The notes under the pieces were generated by a model that worked only from the letters and a program-made list of their open reading frames with translations, had not been told where the DNA came from and did no database searches. From Branchiostoma floridae (lineage: Eukaryota; Chordata; Leptocardii; Amphioxiformes; Branchiostomatidae): a stretch of DNA of 64,000 bases. Made by a program: the position numbers and the translations under genes. The stretch covers positions 15,996,665 to 16,060,664 of the forward strand of contig NC_049997.1 in NCBI RefSeq assembly GCF_000003815.2, read 5' to 3'. Below, one piece after another: positions 11,482 to 22,965 of this stretch (positions are counted from its first letter, which is position 1; each line of letters opens with the position of its first letter).

Positions 11482-13650
11482 GTATAGTAAATTGTGATGG
11501 ACTTCTATAAAGGCTAACGTAACAATTTTACCGTCTCAGACATTCTTAGACAGAGTGGCAAGAAGTTCAGTACACGTGTGGGTTATGTTGTTGTAAATGG
11601 GTGTCTACGCTTGTAGAATTCATGAAAAATAAATGGAATAAAAGTAACGTGCACAAAATGTCAAAATAATGAAATAAAGAAACAGATGATACTATGTGGA
11701 ATCATAATAACAGAATAATAAAGGAAACAGAATCTAATCATTCCGAGAATGATTTGATTTCTGTTTCTGTTATTAATAATTTGGTTTCTTCTAATCATTT
11801 TATCATCTGAATAAGAATAACAACGTTCCTTAGCCCTATATCCTGAGGAAAAATTTAAGTTACACTGTCGGCAGACAAAAACACAAAGAAAACGAGGCAA
11901 AATATTAAGGTAAAAAATAATACATCTAAAACGCTGTCCTAAGTTTACACTAAAACACGCAAGCGTGTAAATTCTCTCTCTCTCTCTCTCTCTCTGTGTG
12001 GGTGTGTGTATGTCTGTCTCTATCCCTCTCCCTTTCTGTCTGTCTGTCGACTTGTGTGTGTGTGTCTCTGTCTGTCTCTCCATCTCCCACTCTGTCTCTC
12101 TGCCTGCCTGTCTGTTTGTCTCTGTCTCTCTATCTTTCTATCCCCTCAGTCACTCTCTTGTTACGCTTTCCAGCAACAGTCACTGGCATTAGGTTACATC
12201 AATGTTTCTTTTACAAACTATAGCCAACTACGTCGTATGCGGGTGCCACGGATAAGTGTTTTGATACGGGCGGGTGTCGGATATCTCTGTAGAATACGGG
12301 CCGACACCATTGTTAATTTAGTAAAGGAATCATCCCCAACTAAGCTAAAGCATGGTGCTTCTTTTTAAGTGGCATTTGCCAGAGCAATGTGGCTTTTTAC
12401 GGATCAAGTTTTCCGGTAAGCCCACCGGGTCACCCCTACTCTTCCTGATAAATGTGTAGGGTTATTTTTCGTGCAGAGGTTTGACGCGTGACGCATACAC
12501 CTGAAGCATTCATACAATAACCGTTGATGGTGCTTTACTTCACCATCCGAAATGAGTACAGTACTGTATTACAACCGCTCAAACCGTACCCGAGTAGGGT
12601 TAGAACCTTGCTTTACAAATGCTTTTTGTGGGGTATCAATTTCAAGCAGCTGTGGGGTTAGTTTACACGTGTGCACAGATTTTGCTGTGCGTCTTTTCCG
12701 TGCAATGCGTTCTATTCGCTCCCCTCATAGAAAGAAACTTCTACTACTAACAAAGTATAATATAGACGTTGGAAACCCAACATCTGCTTCGAGACTTTAA
12801 CTGTGACGTCAAGCCTGCTAGTAGCGAAATCTGGATCTCATCCAAAGTAAGGAGGTGGCGTGATGCGCCCTAGCCTCGGTGCCAGACTGCTTCCGGGGCC
12901 TACACATGACAGCTCCTCGGTTCTAGGGCTAACATGTCCCGAAGAAACTTTGTCTAGTGTCCGGGCTATCGGAATAGTATAAGATATACATTGTTTCTGC
13001 ATTTCACTTGCATATCGTCAATGAATTATTAAAGTTGAGATATAGTATTTTAGGAAATTTACGACAGCAATTTTTAAGAATTCTGTAGACCAATCTTCTT
13101 TAGTATAATCAAAAAGAACTTTGGGGTCTACCAAAATGAAACGGAGGGGTGAAGGAAGGCGTCTGATTTTTGAGCTCCCTCGAGAGTCAGACTAATTTTA
13201 AGTCCCTTGACAGTAGATGTGTAGTTGTCTATATTACGCCTTTGTGGTAACGTTCAAACTATTATCTGCTTTCTCTGGCCTATCTTACCTTTTTGTTAGA
13301 ATTAGAGACAAGTTTACAAACTATCGACAGACTACCGTTTGCATCCATTGTAGACAAATGAAAGTTTTTTTCAAAGACCTTTCAGTGCACACAAAGACGC
13401 AAACAAAGACGCGAAACAAAGACGCGAGGCAAGCCTTGGAGACTCACGCGTCAAAAAAAATATTTCATACAAGCTCACAACACGCGCCGCAACAACGGCG
13501 ATCGATTTTTGATATGTCACTCGCGTATAGCGTTGTAATAAATCTTCACGATAGCGAGCAAACAAAGCAAGTCAAATCACGAATCGCGAGTTTGTGGCGA
13601 AGGAAAGCGGTCGTTTGAAAGCGCTACTGAGATACATCGCACAGACACAT
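11482..13650. other. intergenic DNA with CT microsatellite
   Basis: Apart from the CT tract at 11973-12150, nothing is supportable. Long frames at 11661-12368 are products of the microsatellite. The frame at 13217-13618 is low in complexity at its 3' part (AAAGACGCRA repeats) and has no domain. Confidence 0.45.
11973..12150. repeat. CT/TCTG-rich microsatellite
   Basis: A (TC)n run is followed by interrupted TCTG, TGTG and CTCC units up to about 12150. It generates spurious Ser/Leu/Cys-rich frames. Confidence 0.9.
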
Positions 13651-13703
13651 TCAATAGTATACAGGTAAAAATGATGTATATATCATACAAAGAACATTAT
13701 TTA

Positions 13704-13990
13704 CCTGGAATGTAGGGTGAGAGTTGCACAAAAGATGAGAAAATGAAGGTTGAAAACGGCGAGACGTCAGGACCTTGCCCCTGTGGTTGACAAAAGACTG
13801 AGACTGAAGCCGCTCTTGCTGTGAGCAAAAATCTCGTCTGATCTGAACAGAACTGGTTTGCGCTGGACTGAAGCAGTTCCCAGCGCGCGCGCGTAGCCTG
13901 ATTTGCATAGATTACGGGGCGTGCCCATCTCCTTGGAAGAAAAGGGGGCACCACACGCAAGACGTAAGGGGCTGATTACGTAATCTTCAA
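13704..13990 (-). promoter_or_regulatory. possible promoter plus noncoding exon, minus strand
   Basis: Read on the - strand, an octamer ATGCAAAT (about 13902-13909) is followed by a GC-rich patch with alternating CG (about 13880-13890). Then comes roughly 180 bp free of AT runs ending CATTCCAG|GTAAAT, a good donor at about 13704. This layout fits a promoter and 5' noncoding exon of a - strand gene. I could not find its coding exons at lower coordinates, so the call is tentative. Confidence 0.25.
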
Positions 13991-15560
13991 GAAGATGCAA
14001 GGTGTGGTGTCATTTTGTACGTCTATCTTGTAATACTTGAGCGTTTGTGTCTCACACCGATGGAAAGACTTTAAAGATAGAACAAAAAGTAACCGGATCT
14101 TACATTTGAGAACAGTGTCATGCATATGCATATGCACAACAAAATTGCGTAAACAAATAGTTTTCCTAAGCTTAAATGTGTAATATTTCAATCTGTAACT
14201 TTAACTGCACTGTTTTTTTTTTTTTCAAAAACAAAAGCTATGTCTATGGAATCGTCCAAAGTGATTCTTTGCAGGCGGTACCGTAACAAAGACAAAGTCC
14301 AAGGTCACTGAATTCAAACAATCCTGGCGTCTTCAAATAACAACACACCTTACTAAGGATGCAGTGTGTGGCAGAACTTAGGAATAGATGAGAATTTGTG
14401 GTCTCGCCAGCCTCGCTAAAGAAATCCGGGCTACATTTATGAAGTTATAAAGAAGATAAGACTTATAGTATGCGTCCAAGGGATTGTACAATATTTCCTG
14501 GGGGTGGGTGGGTTGGTGAACAGGGCCACTGGAGACAAACCCTTCCCCGTAACGGTTATTTACCGTGCAAACCCTCAAGGTCGGACAAGAAAAGATTTGG
14601 AGGTAGTACGTACAACGACAGTAAAAACAGATGTGTGCATGTTGCCTCTTTCCCCAGGCATGTCCTCAATGAAAAGCGACCTGCAGGCGGATTTGAGCTT
14701 TCATGAATAAACACAGGTTCAAACAAACAAACCCATGTAGTGGTAACAAGTAAGTATCTAATACCAGCTCAAAAAAGAACAAGAAACAGTCATGCCTTCA
14801 AATACCAGAGTTACCAACCTAGGATTGGAACTTGTTATCACCAAGTACAGTAGGGGCATCTTCTCTTGGTAGTTTTAAAGAACGCTTGCAGATAGATGTG
14901 CAAAAGTGTAATATAACCAGCTGCTGCCGCGCCGCGTGCCTGCAAAGCTGGTGTGTTACGCCGAACGGCGGTTATACCGGCTATATAGATACAGATACAG
15001 ATACAGATACAGAACAAGTTGACTAACATTATTTTTCATAGGGTAATAGGCAAAATGATATATAACAGTGATATACATTAGCAACATATTTTGGCACAAA
15101 TTAAGATAATCGAAACCACACACTAGAATTAACCTTGTGTCATTTTTCGGTGCATGCTTTTACTCTGGCTTTTCTGAAGTTCTTCTGAAATGTCCTTCTA
15201 TATTTCTGAAGGTTAGATAAAATCGAAACACTAAAACTTAAACTCTTCTGACATTTGAACTATGACCTTTCCCGCTGTAAAATAACGAAACTACGAATAC
15301 ATCGATGAAGGTTAGACATCCAGGTCATATAAAGACAGACATTACAAAAGTTACTCCAAATCTAGATACGTGTTGTGAAGCTTGCCGTGCTGATTTTTGT
15401 AACCTTTGCATTGAGCAACAAAATACAAAGGTTGAAGAAAAAGCGGAATTGAACCACCCGTGAGCATTCCAGTCAATATCTTTCCCATTTAACTACTGCT
15501 GGTCTAAATCATCACTTATTACATAGCTGGATACCAACGTGGTGCCATTGTAATCTTGTC
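13991..15560. other. intergenic DNA with dispersed GATACA-type repeat
   Basis: No exon is recognised. At 14948-15018 lies one copy of the dispersed motif GTGTTACGCC...GGTTATACCGGC followed by four TACAGA units, the same family as the minisatellite at 33372-33735. Other single copies are near 28463 and 32849. Confidence 0.5.
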
Positions 15561-16031
15561 TAAGGCCACAGCAAGTAAATTTTATCGATGAAATCCTGTG
15601 CAGAGTGCAAAAATATTGGGATATCGCAAAAAAACAAGATGGATAAAAAACAAACAAAATAGTCGCCATAAACGTCGTAACAAGATTTGAAGTGACAAAA
15701 CGTGGCGTCACAACTAACAAGGCATTCGTTCCTGTATTAAAGAAGTGAACTAGTGTAGTAAAAGTGATACCTGTGTGGTACACTGGTATCACTTTCCAAG
15801 CTGACAAAACTACTATAATGGCTTCCATATAATTATCCAACATGTTTCACTTCTTTGTAGTCATGGCTACCTCCCTAGTGTCACTTCTACCAGTTTGATT
15901 ATTAGGCTTCAACACAACATGTTTGCCTATTTTGACCATCACGTGCACCGAAGAGGATTTTTTTTTCTGAAATCAGGCGAAAATTCATGAGGGCGCTGAT
16001 GTCATTCAGAAGATTTACTTGCTGTGGCCTA
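15561..16031. mobile_element. MITE with GGCCACAGCAAGTAAAT inverted ends
   Basis: The left end TAAGGCCACAGCAAGTAAAT (15561) matches in inverted form the right end ATTTACTTGCTGTGGCCTA (to 16031). The same family recurs at 58288-59190, where a second element has inserted in it. There is no coding capacity. An internal inverted pair around AGTGATACC...GGTATCACT lies near 15755-15800. Confidence 0.75.
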
Positions 16032-16367
16032 ATGTAGTTTAGGGTTGTAAAATGGACTGATATTCCGAAGCGAAACAGCGGGAGTTCGGGTCACGATCTC
16101 TGCTTATTCAATTACAACCTTTAAAATCTCTTCCCCGACCTTTTAACGATCAGTAGGGTGATTGAAAATCCTCCCGTGGCGAAGCGATACGTAGATAGGT
16201 TTCACGGTAATTGTGCCTGATGAGGCGGAAGGACATGTTCCCGTGGGAGGGATAAGCGGTGATCAGGTCACGAAAAGGACACGTGTTGTAGTAAGGAGCT
16301 TGTGTCGTTTTTACAATATTTTGTCCAATAAACGTCGTTATATCTTTATATGTGGAGTCTAATGGCC
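16032..16367. other. intergenic DNA, nothing recognised
   Basis: Mixed-composition DNA without exon, repeat boundary or RNA gene that I can support. Confidence 0.5.
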
Positions 16368-16418
<51 letters not shown>

Positions 16419-16437
16419 GCAGAGAGAGAGATACAGA
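16368..16437. repeat. GA microsatellite
   Basis: A pure (GA)n run of about 40 bp is followed by interrupted GAGA/GGCA units. Confidence 0.92.
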
Positions 16438-16503
16438 GAAAGAACTGGTTTATTTAGATAAAAACACCACACACAAAGAACAAGATGGTACTCCAAAGAC
16501 TAA

Positions 16504-16554
16504 ATTGTATCATACCAAGGACGTTATATCAGATAACGTCCTTGATCATACAAT
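16504..16554. repeat. 51-bp near-palindrome
   Basis: ATTGTAT and CAAGGACGTTAT on the left pair with ATAACGTCCTTG and ATACAAT on the right around an ATCAG centre. It is a hairpin of unknown origin lying just outside the MITE at 16632. Confidence 0.7.
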
Positions 16555-16631
16555 GTACAATACAGGACGGCGCCCCAAATGTCTTTCGTAATATTCTGTG
16601 CATAAATCTAAAAATAATCTCCATTTCCAAT

Positions 16632-17315
16632 CAGTTAGAGTCCATTCCAAGACACCATGCGGATGTTTGTTGCCATTGTTTAGAATTGATTTTAAAGTTT
16701 TGTAATTATATGTCTAGGACATTTGATACTTCAGAAATATTTATAACACTGTTTCAACTTAATAAATATTTCCCTGGTCCTGTAAAACTTTGGAAATATT
16801 CATCGTGTGGAATTGGATACTTCTAATGGTTTCTATTATTTACCATTTTCTACCATTTTTTGTAAATGGTTCAGTGGGCTGGGAAGATAGCAATTCACAC
16901 ATTCTTGCAAAGTATGGTTGGGTGCCATGTAACAATGGCCCACCACAAAGGATCCACCAGTGCCCAGCAGTGAAATCTAAAAATATACAGATGCAACAAT
17001 AGGGCTTACTTTTATGGGGGCAATAAACTAATTTAACCATTTGGCCAGGTTTACCATTTTTTGTAAATATTTGTAAATGTGAAATAATCACACAGAGGTT
17101 TCACAATAATTCTAAATAAAGATATTTTTGTACAGTAACTTTCAAAATGTTTCCAAAATATTCAAAGGAATTCAAATATATGAGTACTTTCTCAGTCAAT
17201 TTTTTAAAAATAATTTAATTATTGTGGCTCAGATATTCTTTTATTCAAAATAATTCAGACTAATTATAAATATCGCCTAAAAACCCTCATTGTGTCTTGG
17301 AATGGACTCTAACTG
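16632..17315. mobile_element. 684-bp MITE with CAGTTAGAGTCCATTCC ends
   Basis: CAGTTAGAGTCCATTCCAAG begins the element at 16632 and its exact reverse complement ends it at 17315, with at least 22 bp of perfect TIR. The interior has TTTACCATTTTTTGTAAAT inverted and direct motifs near 16850 and 17050. Open frames inside (16790-17091, both strands) lack any transposase signature. The superfamily is not assigned. Confidence 0.8.
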
Positions 17316-17921
17316 TACAATTAAAAAAATGTAGCACGAACCGAGATGTTAAGAGTTTGATTCTCGAAATTCTTGACTAGACGTACGCGTTGTATCCTTG
17401 GTAAATGCAAGTTGAACGACTTTTCTCACCCCACACAAGTATAAAACTGGGACCTGACTTCGGTTGGGGAGGTAAACTTTGTTGAAGAAGAGTGATGGGC
17501 TCCACCTACCAATATCTTGCTCTTGACACAGTAGATAATTAACAACCTACTGCCCATGCATATAGCCTCAAAAATCAATGACACCCACCATGTACCTAGG
17601 GTCTCCTGAAAAACAGGGCTTTTGTCCTAAGAGTGTATACCTGACTATATAAAATAACAATAAGAAATAAAAACTTCACTTATCTAGTTAAAGTGTTGCT
17701 CATCTTACCGTTCTTGCCGCGAAAAATTGTCGGTTTGGACAATGTGACCTTTACCTTTTTATAAGTGTCCACTTGTTTTGTCCCAGCTGAGAAGAAGTTT
17801 GGAGTTGAATTCTCTCCTTTTTACATACTGAATACATGTACACCAAAGCCATTTCTTACAGATATATATGTATATATAGCCAATGACGTTATATAAGACA
17901 TAGCCCAGCAAGACATTTAAT
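17316..17921. other. intergenic DNA, nothing recognised
   Basis: AT-rich sequence with no exon, RNA gene or repeat boundary that I can support. Confidence 0.5.
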
Positions 17922-18864
17922 GTATATGTCACAGTGGAGATCACGATCCAGGAGTCACAGTGGAGATCACGATCCAGGAGAATCGCCAATCCTCCTAGGA
18001 GAAACTACGATAGATATAGGAAACAGATCCCGATCGCAATCTGTACTAGTAGAATCGGCGATTCTCCTAGTACAGATTGCAATTGGGATCTCTCCTAGGA
18101 GAAACTCCGATCCAAACTCAAACGATGCTAAGATGTATGAAACAGCAATAATTTTTTTGATAAACAATGATTTTATTCAGTTTCAAATGCAAACCTACTA
18201 ACTCATTACCAACTACACTCAAGCCTACTTCTGTACTTCTACAATGTTAACTTCACCGAAGACTACCACACTTCAAAAGATGTGAACTGATGCCATACAC
18301 GTCTGACTAGTGAATGTACTCAATAGGTGTGAAATTGTTAGTAATATCTTGAAACTCTGCTTGATTTTTTGACACCTGTTTGACAACTTTACAGTTGTTA
18401 TTGTTCTTCCAAAGCCGTGAAATTTGCATACTGACACATTGTTTGATCACCTGTTGGTGTCTTTCACATATAATAAGATTTTTGCCACTACTTTAAAAGA
18501 AATTACTTTATCAGAAATTACCTTATCAGAAAACATACTCACATGAAATTTACCATGAAAGTGATGCTATATACTATAGTGTACCTTGAGTAAAGTTGCA
18601 GAAGTGACTCAAGTGTGATAGTCTTCGGTGAAGTTAACATTGTAGAAGTGACACAAGTAGGCTTGAGTGTAGTTTGTAATGAGTTAGTAGGTTTGCATTA
18701 ATACCGAATAAAATAATTGTTTATCAAAAAAATTATTGCTGTTTCATACATCTTAGCATCGTTTGAGTTTGGATCGGAGTTTCTCCTAGGAGAAACTCCG
18801 ATCGCGATCTCTCCTAGGAGGATTGGCGATTCTCCTGGATCGTGATCTCCACTGTGACATATAC
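17922..18864. mobile_element. fold-back element with long inverted arms
   Basis: The left arm (17922 to at least 18265) and right arm (about 18619-18864) are inverted copies: GTATATGTCACAGTGGAGAT at the left edge, ATCTCCACTGTGACATATAC at the right. Arms match through GGATCGGAGTTTCTCCTAGG, the TTTGAGTTTGGATC junction and the GAAGTTAACATTGT block. The left arm is longer because its terminal ACAGTGGAGATCACGATCC unit is duplicated and a nested CAATCTGTACTAG...CTAGTACAGATTG hairpin is present. There is no transposase ORF. Confidence 0.85.
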
Positions 18865-19019
18865 GTAATCCATGCCAGTCTGACAAATATCGTAGTATCT
18901 CTCTTCTACCTCTCTGTCAGAACTGTAATCTTTCTCGTGATCATATAATTGATATCGTATCAACGTTGCCTAATGGAGTCCACAACGTCATATCTACAAC
19001 ATCCATTTTCTAAAGAAAG

Positions 19020-19990
19020 ATAAAATCACGAGTGTATGGCTAGTTGTAGTACTGATTTTAGCTTTAGACAGACATTGAACAAGCCTAAAACATAACCTTA
19101 GCCATTCTGGCAAAGGTAATGATTCACAGGCCGAAATTAATATTCCTCTCAATGCCACAGAATTTGCTTTATATACTGTAAATGCATGTAGGTTTGCGAG
19201 GATTTAATTTGGCGATGGAGGGAAAAAGGACTGTTCGAGGTGGTTTTAAGTTCGCGGTAGCACCTTGTATGTTGTCTCTTACTGCCATGGAAAAAATGTT
19301 TTTGGTGGTTTTGAGTTCGCGGGGAATTGGCAACGCGAAAACAGTATTTTTTATACCTCATGCTAGGTCATTGTTACTGTGTAATGCACAATTAAAGGAC
19401 ATAAAAATACTAGCTTTTGTCAAAAATGATAAAATCAAATGGCACATGACTTTTGTACTCCTAACAGCGTTAGATAGACACTGATGAAATGAAACACAGA
19501 CCGAAATTTGCCTCAATATCACACAGTTTGCTTTATATATTTTTCTTATGCATCAGGCCAGGCCATGGTGACTTATATAACCCACATTTAAAGGATACAA
19601 AATGATAGCAGCTTTTCTTTTAAAAAAAATGAAAAAAGACATATGTGTAAAGGACTATTGTACTGCGTACAGCTATTGAATGAAACATACCAATTTCTCT
19701 TGCCACTATCTTTTGCATATATACTTATATTTAATGCATTAGGCTTAGTAATCATAAGTAACAGTTATAGGATATAAGTTGATATGTGCTTTTCTGAAAC
19801 GATATAAAATCCCCATATGCATGGCTAGCACGTCGTACACAGATACTGTTTGTAAAACAGACCTTTTTTTCCATAACACAGAGTTTGCTTTGCATATTTC
19901 CCATGCATTAGGCTACGTAATGGTAAGTTACAGTTACGATTTCAAACAAATTTGTCGAACACCGATGTTGCTGGCCACACACGGCGCAAC
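19020..19990. repeat. diverged ~190-bp tandem array interrupted by a MITE
   Basis: About four degenerate units share ACAGAATTTGCTTTATAT, TGCATTAGGC, AGTTACAGTTA and GATAAAATC segments (near 19160, 19505, 19700 and 19880). The first unit is split by the element at 19173-19355, and repeat sequence resumes on the far side with CCTCATGCTAGGTCA. Confidence 0.55.
19173..19355. mobile_element. MITE with ACTGTAAATGCA end, nested
   Basis: This element has the same TTCGCGGTAG/GGTTTTAAGTTCGCGG body as the better preserved copy at 22755-22965. It begins ACTGTAAATGCATG and ends in AACGCGAAAACAGTATTTTTTATA. It interrupts the 190-bp tandem array, so it arrived after the array formed. Confidence 0.65.
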
Positions 19991-20199
19991 AGATTGTCCT
20001 GAAAGCCGGTAATTGCTATGTTCGTGCTACGACTATATTACCTACGCCCACATACAATAATGAAATTACGGATGCGCCTCAGGAAGCTAATAGTCTTTTT
20101 GCGAACAAAAAATAGATTGGGTTGTGTCCTTGGGCAAGAAACGTTAGAAGGTTAAATAAAGTGTAAGGATAATCGACTCATCATATGACCATCAAATTA

Positions 20200-20560
20200 T
20201 TATAGAATAACTTCATGAAATCTAACACTAGTATTACGTGTTATGATGTAGTTGTGACGTCACTAATTCGATTGTATTGGCTGGAACCATTGGAAAAGGT
20301 ATTCACAGATATTTTATGTAAGAAAATAGCAGTCATATAGCAAAGAAACAACGTGAAAATGCATTGTTAGAACCGTAATTAGCGATTTTCTTCAAAATGT
20401 CTATCAACAAATGGTTGCCACGAAAAACAAGGACAATTTTCCAATCTTTGTGAAATTGTAACTATATTTTAGGAAAGTCATCAAATTTGGTGGCTTTAGC
20501 GCAAGACGTTCTGCCGTTATGTGACATGAAAGTTGGCACCCCCACACACCCCGTCTAAAA
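20200..20560. mobile_element. degenerate copy of the piggyBac-type MITE
   Basis: The stretch aligns by eye with 7310-7690 in the same orientation: TTGTGACGTCA, AAAATAGCAGT, TTAGAACC, CAACAAATGGTTGCCA, TATTTTAGGAAA and AAATTTGGTGGC. It lacks the intact TTAA-CCC terminus, ending in CACCCCGTCTAAAAG. Confidence 0.65.
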
Positions 20561-22458
20561 GATTTCAATTTACCTTCTTGGGCTCGTTTTTCTCGAAGCC
20601 TTAGCCGCCCTAAGAAAGCATGTAAGCCGCAAATGTACGGTTGAAAACTGTTCAAAAGTTATTTCAGTCACGTCCGACCGCAATGGTCGCTGGGATACAT
20701 CTCTTTCATCATGGCGCCCAATCTAAACGAGTTCTCGCGTTTGTATAAGGACGCAAAACCTTTCTAATGAATTCTTCTCTTGATACAAAGAACAAAGGCG
20801 AAATGAAGATTAATTCTTAAGAAGTTTGACGCAAGAAGGCCAGTAAAGACGTCAGTTGGGACTTTCATGTGATCATAGAGTCTTAGACTAATTTCAAATT
20901 CTCTTGGCGACCAATTAGAGCTTGAGTCAACAATACACAGAACTATTCTTTGTTAGAATGCACAAAACATGTTGAGCTATAGTAGCTCACGAAAGAACCA
21001 ACGCACGATATCGTATGAATCAAAATAAGAAACAATATTCTTATGGATACATGGAGCAAAAACAAGAAAAACATTCAAGTGGGAGGGCGGCGAAAATCTC
21101 CCCTATTGGCTGGATAGAATCTGGATGGCAGAAAGGTTCTTCCATCGGGGGAAATAAAAGGATTTGAATTTTAGAATAATAAATTTGTTTCGTTTTTTAT
21201 TTCACAAATTTTCAAAGTAAATAAAGAAATGTTGATGAAGGTTAGACATCCAGGTGATAAAGGTACGTCAAATAGCAACTGGATATGATTTTGGGAATGG
21301 TCCAAAGGCAGTGTGTCATACATGTATCATCTGATTTAATTTTAAAATCTATTAATAAAATTTGGTTGAGTAACTCCGGATCCAATTGGCGCAGCTGTTA
21401 AAGATGTTTTCAGCTTTTCCTGTTTCTTAGTCTTTCTCTACCTCTTTCTCGCTATCTTCCACTCTCTCACTCATTCATTCACTCACTCAATCGCTCAATC
21501 ACCCCCCCCCCCCCCCCTTACATTCATAGGGCATATCATCAACTATGTTGAGCTGATTTCAAGAACTCGTTCAGGCACGACAAGGGGTCGGTTCTTGGGG
21601 GATTGTAGCGAGGACTCATTAAGTTGAGCTGTGGGCTTATTCCTTATATGGAATCACCTGAGACATTTTGTTAATCCCTATTGGCCAATTAATTAACGAA
21701 CTGGCTTGCCTGTCAAATTGAATCATCACTGCCAGGTAAGTGGCTTTTGTAGACGAGGTAGAGAGGGTAAACCATATGTCGAGATTTCGATTATCTGTAT
21801 AGGCTGGTTTAGTACGCATGTGCAGCGACAGGAATTGTGGGTAATATGTCAAAGGTCAAGGTCCTTGAGACATAAACAAAACAGCAGGTATTGAAATCGT
21901 TATGCGAATCGAGACAATGGCATGACAATGGTAGAGACGAGTACTGTTTGTCAGTCAGGGGCCTTCGATATTTACCCACAATTCGTATCGCCGCGCATAC
22001 GTACTTGGAAGTGTGTACGAGCCTTTACCTAATCTTGACCCAAATCGCAATGTTTATCAAACTCTTGATTCCACAGTTCCTACGCGAAGAGCTAGCGAAA
22101 AGTTACAGTTTAGTCTTTCCAGATCTACTCGGAAAGCAGCCATGCATGGTCAATACCTGGTGAAAAGGAAAAGAAAGGGAAGAAATAACAAGATCCACTA
22201 CAGACGTGTCCTGAATCCTGATTGGCTGACCTGGAATAAATTTCATCAGAACTGACGAACCGGTGCGTTCGTAAGGTCACACTTTGGTACGGATGCAATC
22301 CCCTCTGAGAAAAGCCTGGGAATTTCGGGTCGTTGAGATCGAGTCCTCTGTGAGTCAAGAAAGCGAAGCATACGCGTCAGGAATACCTTGTAGTACAAAG
22401 TTAGTTTCAGTGATGTCCCAGTAGCCCAATAAAAATCGATATCGGATATACAGGAAGG
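20561..22458. other. intergenic DNA, nothing coding recognised
   Basis: The stretch contains a poly-C run near 21501-21517 and, around 21825-21860, a degenerate copy of the ACGCATGTGC-GCGACA repeat that forms a MITE at 39741-39971. No exon, RNA gene or clear transposon boundary is supportable. Confidence 0.45.
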
Positions 22459-22669
22459 TTCTTTTTACACAACCAGCAGGTACTTACATTGCTTACGTTT
22501 CGATGTCTCTCAAACACCTTCGTCAGAGCTTCTACCTGGAGTTCTGCTTCTCACCGCTATATGTAGTCGATGTAGGTGGCGCTTCTGCGGTGAGAAAACA
22601 ATCCCAAAGGTGGCTAAGCTTGTATCCCCCCTCGAAACGTAAGCAATGTGCTGGTTGTGTAAAAAGAAT
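22459..22669. mobile_element. 211-bp MITE with about 45-bp TIRs
   Basis: The left arm TTCTTTTTACACAACCAGC plus ACATTGCTTACGTTTCGA is repeated inverted at the right as TCGAAACGTAAGCAATGT plus GGTTGTGTAAAAAGAA. The ~120-bp interior has no coding capacity. A partial TIR-like TTTTTTACACAACCAG also occurs near 45251. Confidence 0.82.
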
Positions 22670-22754
22670 TCTCGTATATTCTACCAACCTGGTGAAACTA
22701 TTTCCTTGTAGCTCAACTGGTAACGGCGCCACAATTGAACTCCTGGTCCCAGAT

Positions 22755-22965
22755 ACTGTAAATGCATTTAAGTTCGCGGGGATTTAATTTCGCGGTAGCG
22801 GGAAAAGGGACTTTTCGCAGAGGATTTAAGTTCGCGGTAACACCATAGACTGCAATCTATTACCATAACAGAAGAATGTTCGCGGTGGTTTTAAGTTCAC
22901 GGTAAAGTGGTCACCGCAAAAATCCGAGAACATTAATCCAACTCGAACATTTCTGCATTTACAGT
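22755..22965. mobile_element. 211-bp MITE with ACTGTAAATGCA TIRs
   Basis: ACTGTAAATGCA (22755) and TGCATTTACAGT (to 22965) are perfect 12-bp TIRs. The body repeats AAGTTCGCGG, TTTCGCGGTAG and GTTCGCGGTGG. A second copy lies at 19173-19355. Confidence 0.85.

Noticed and set aside
11661-12368. Overlapping frames across the CT tract
   Set aside because: Created by the microsatellite; residues are Ser/Leu/Cys or Arg/Glu runs.
13217-13618. 133-codon open frame
   Set aside because: Partly AAAGACGC-type repeats, no domain and no splice sites that join it to anything.
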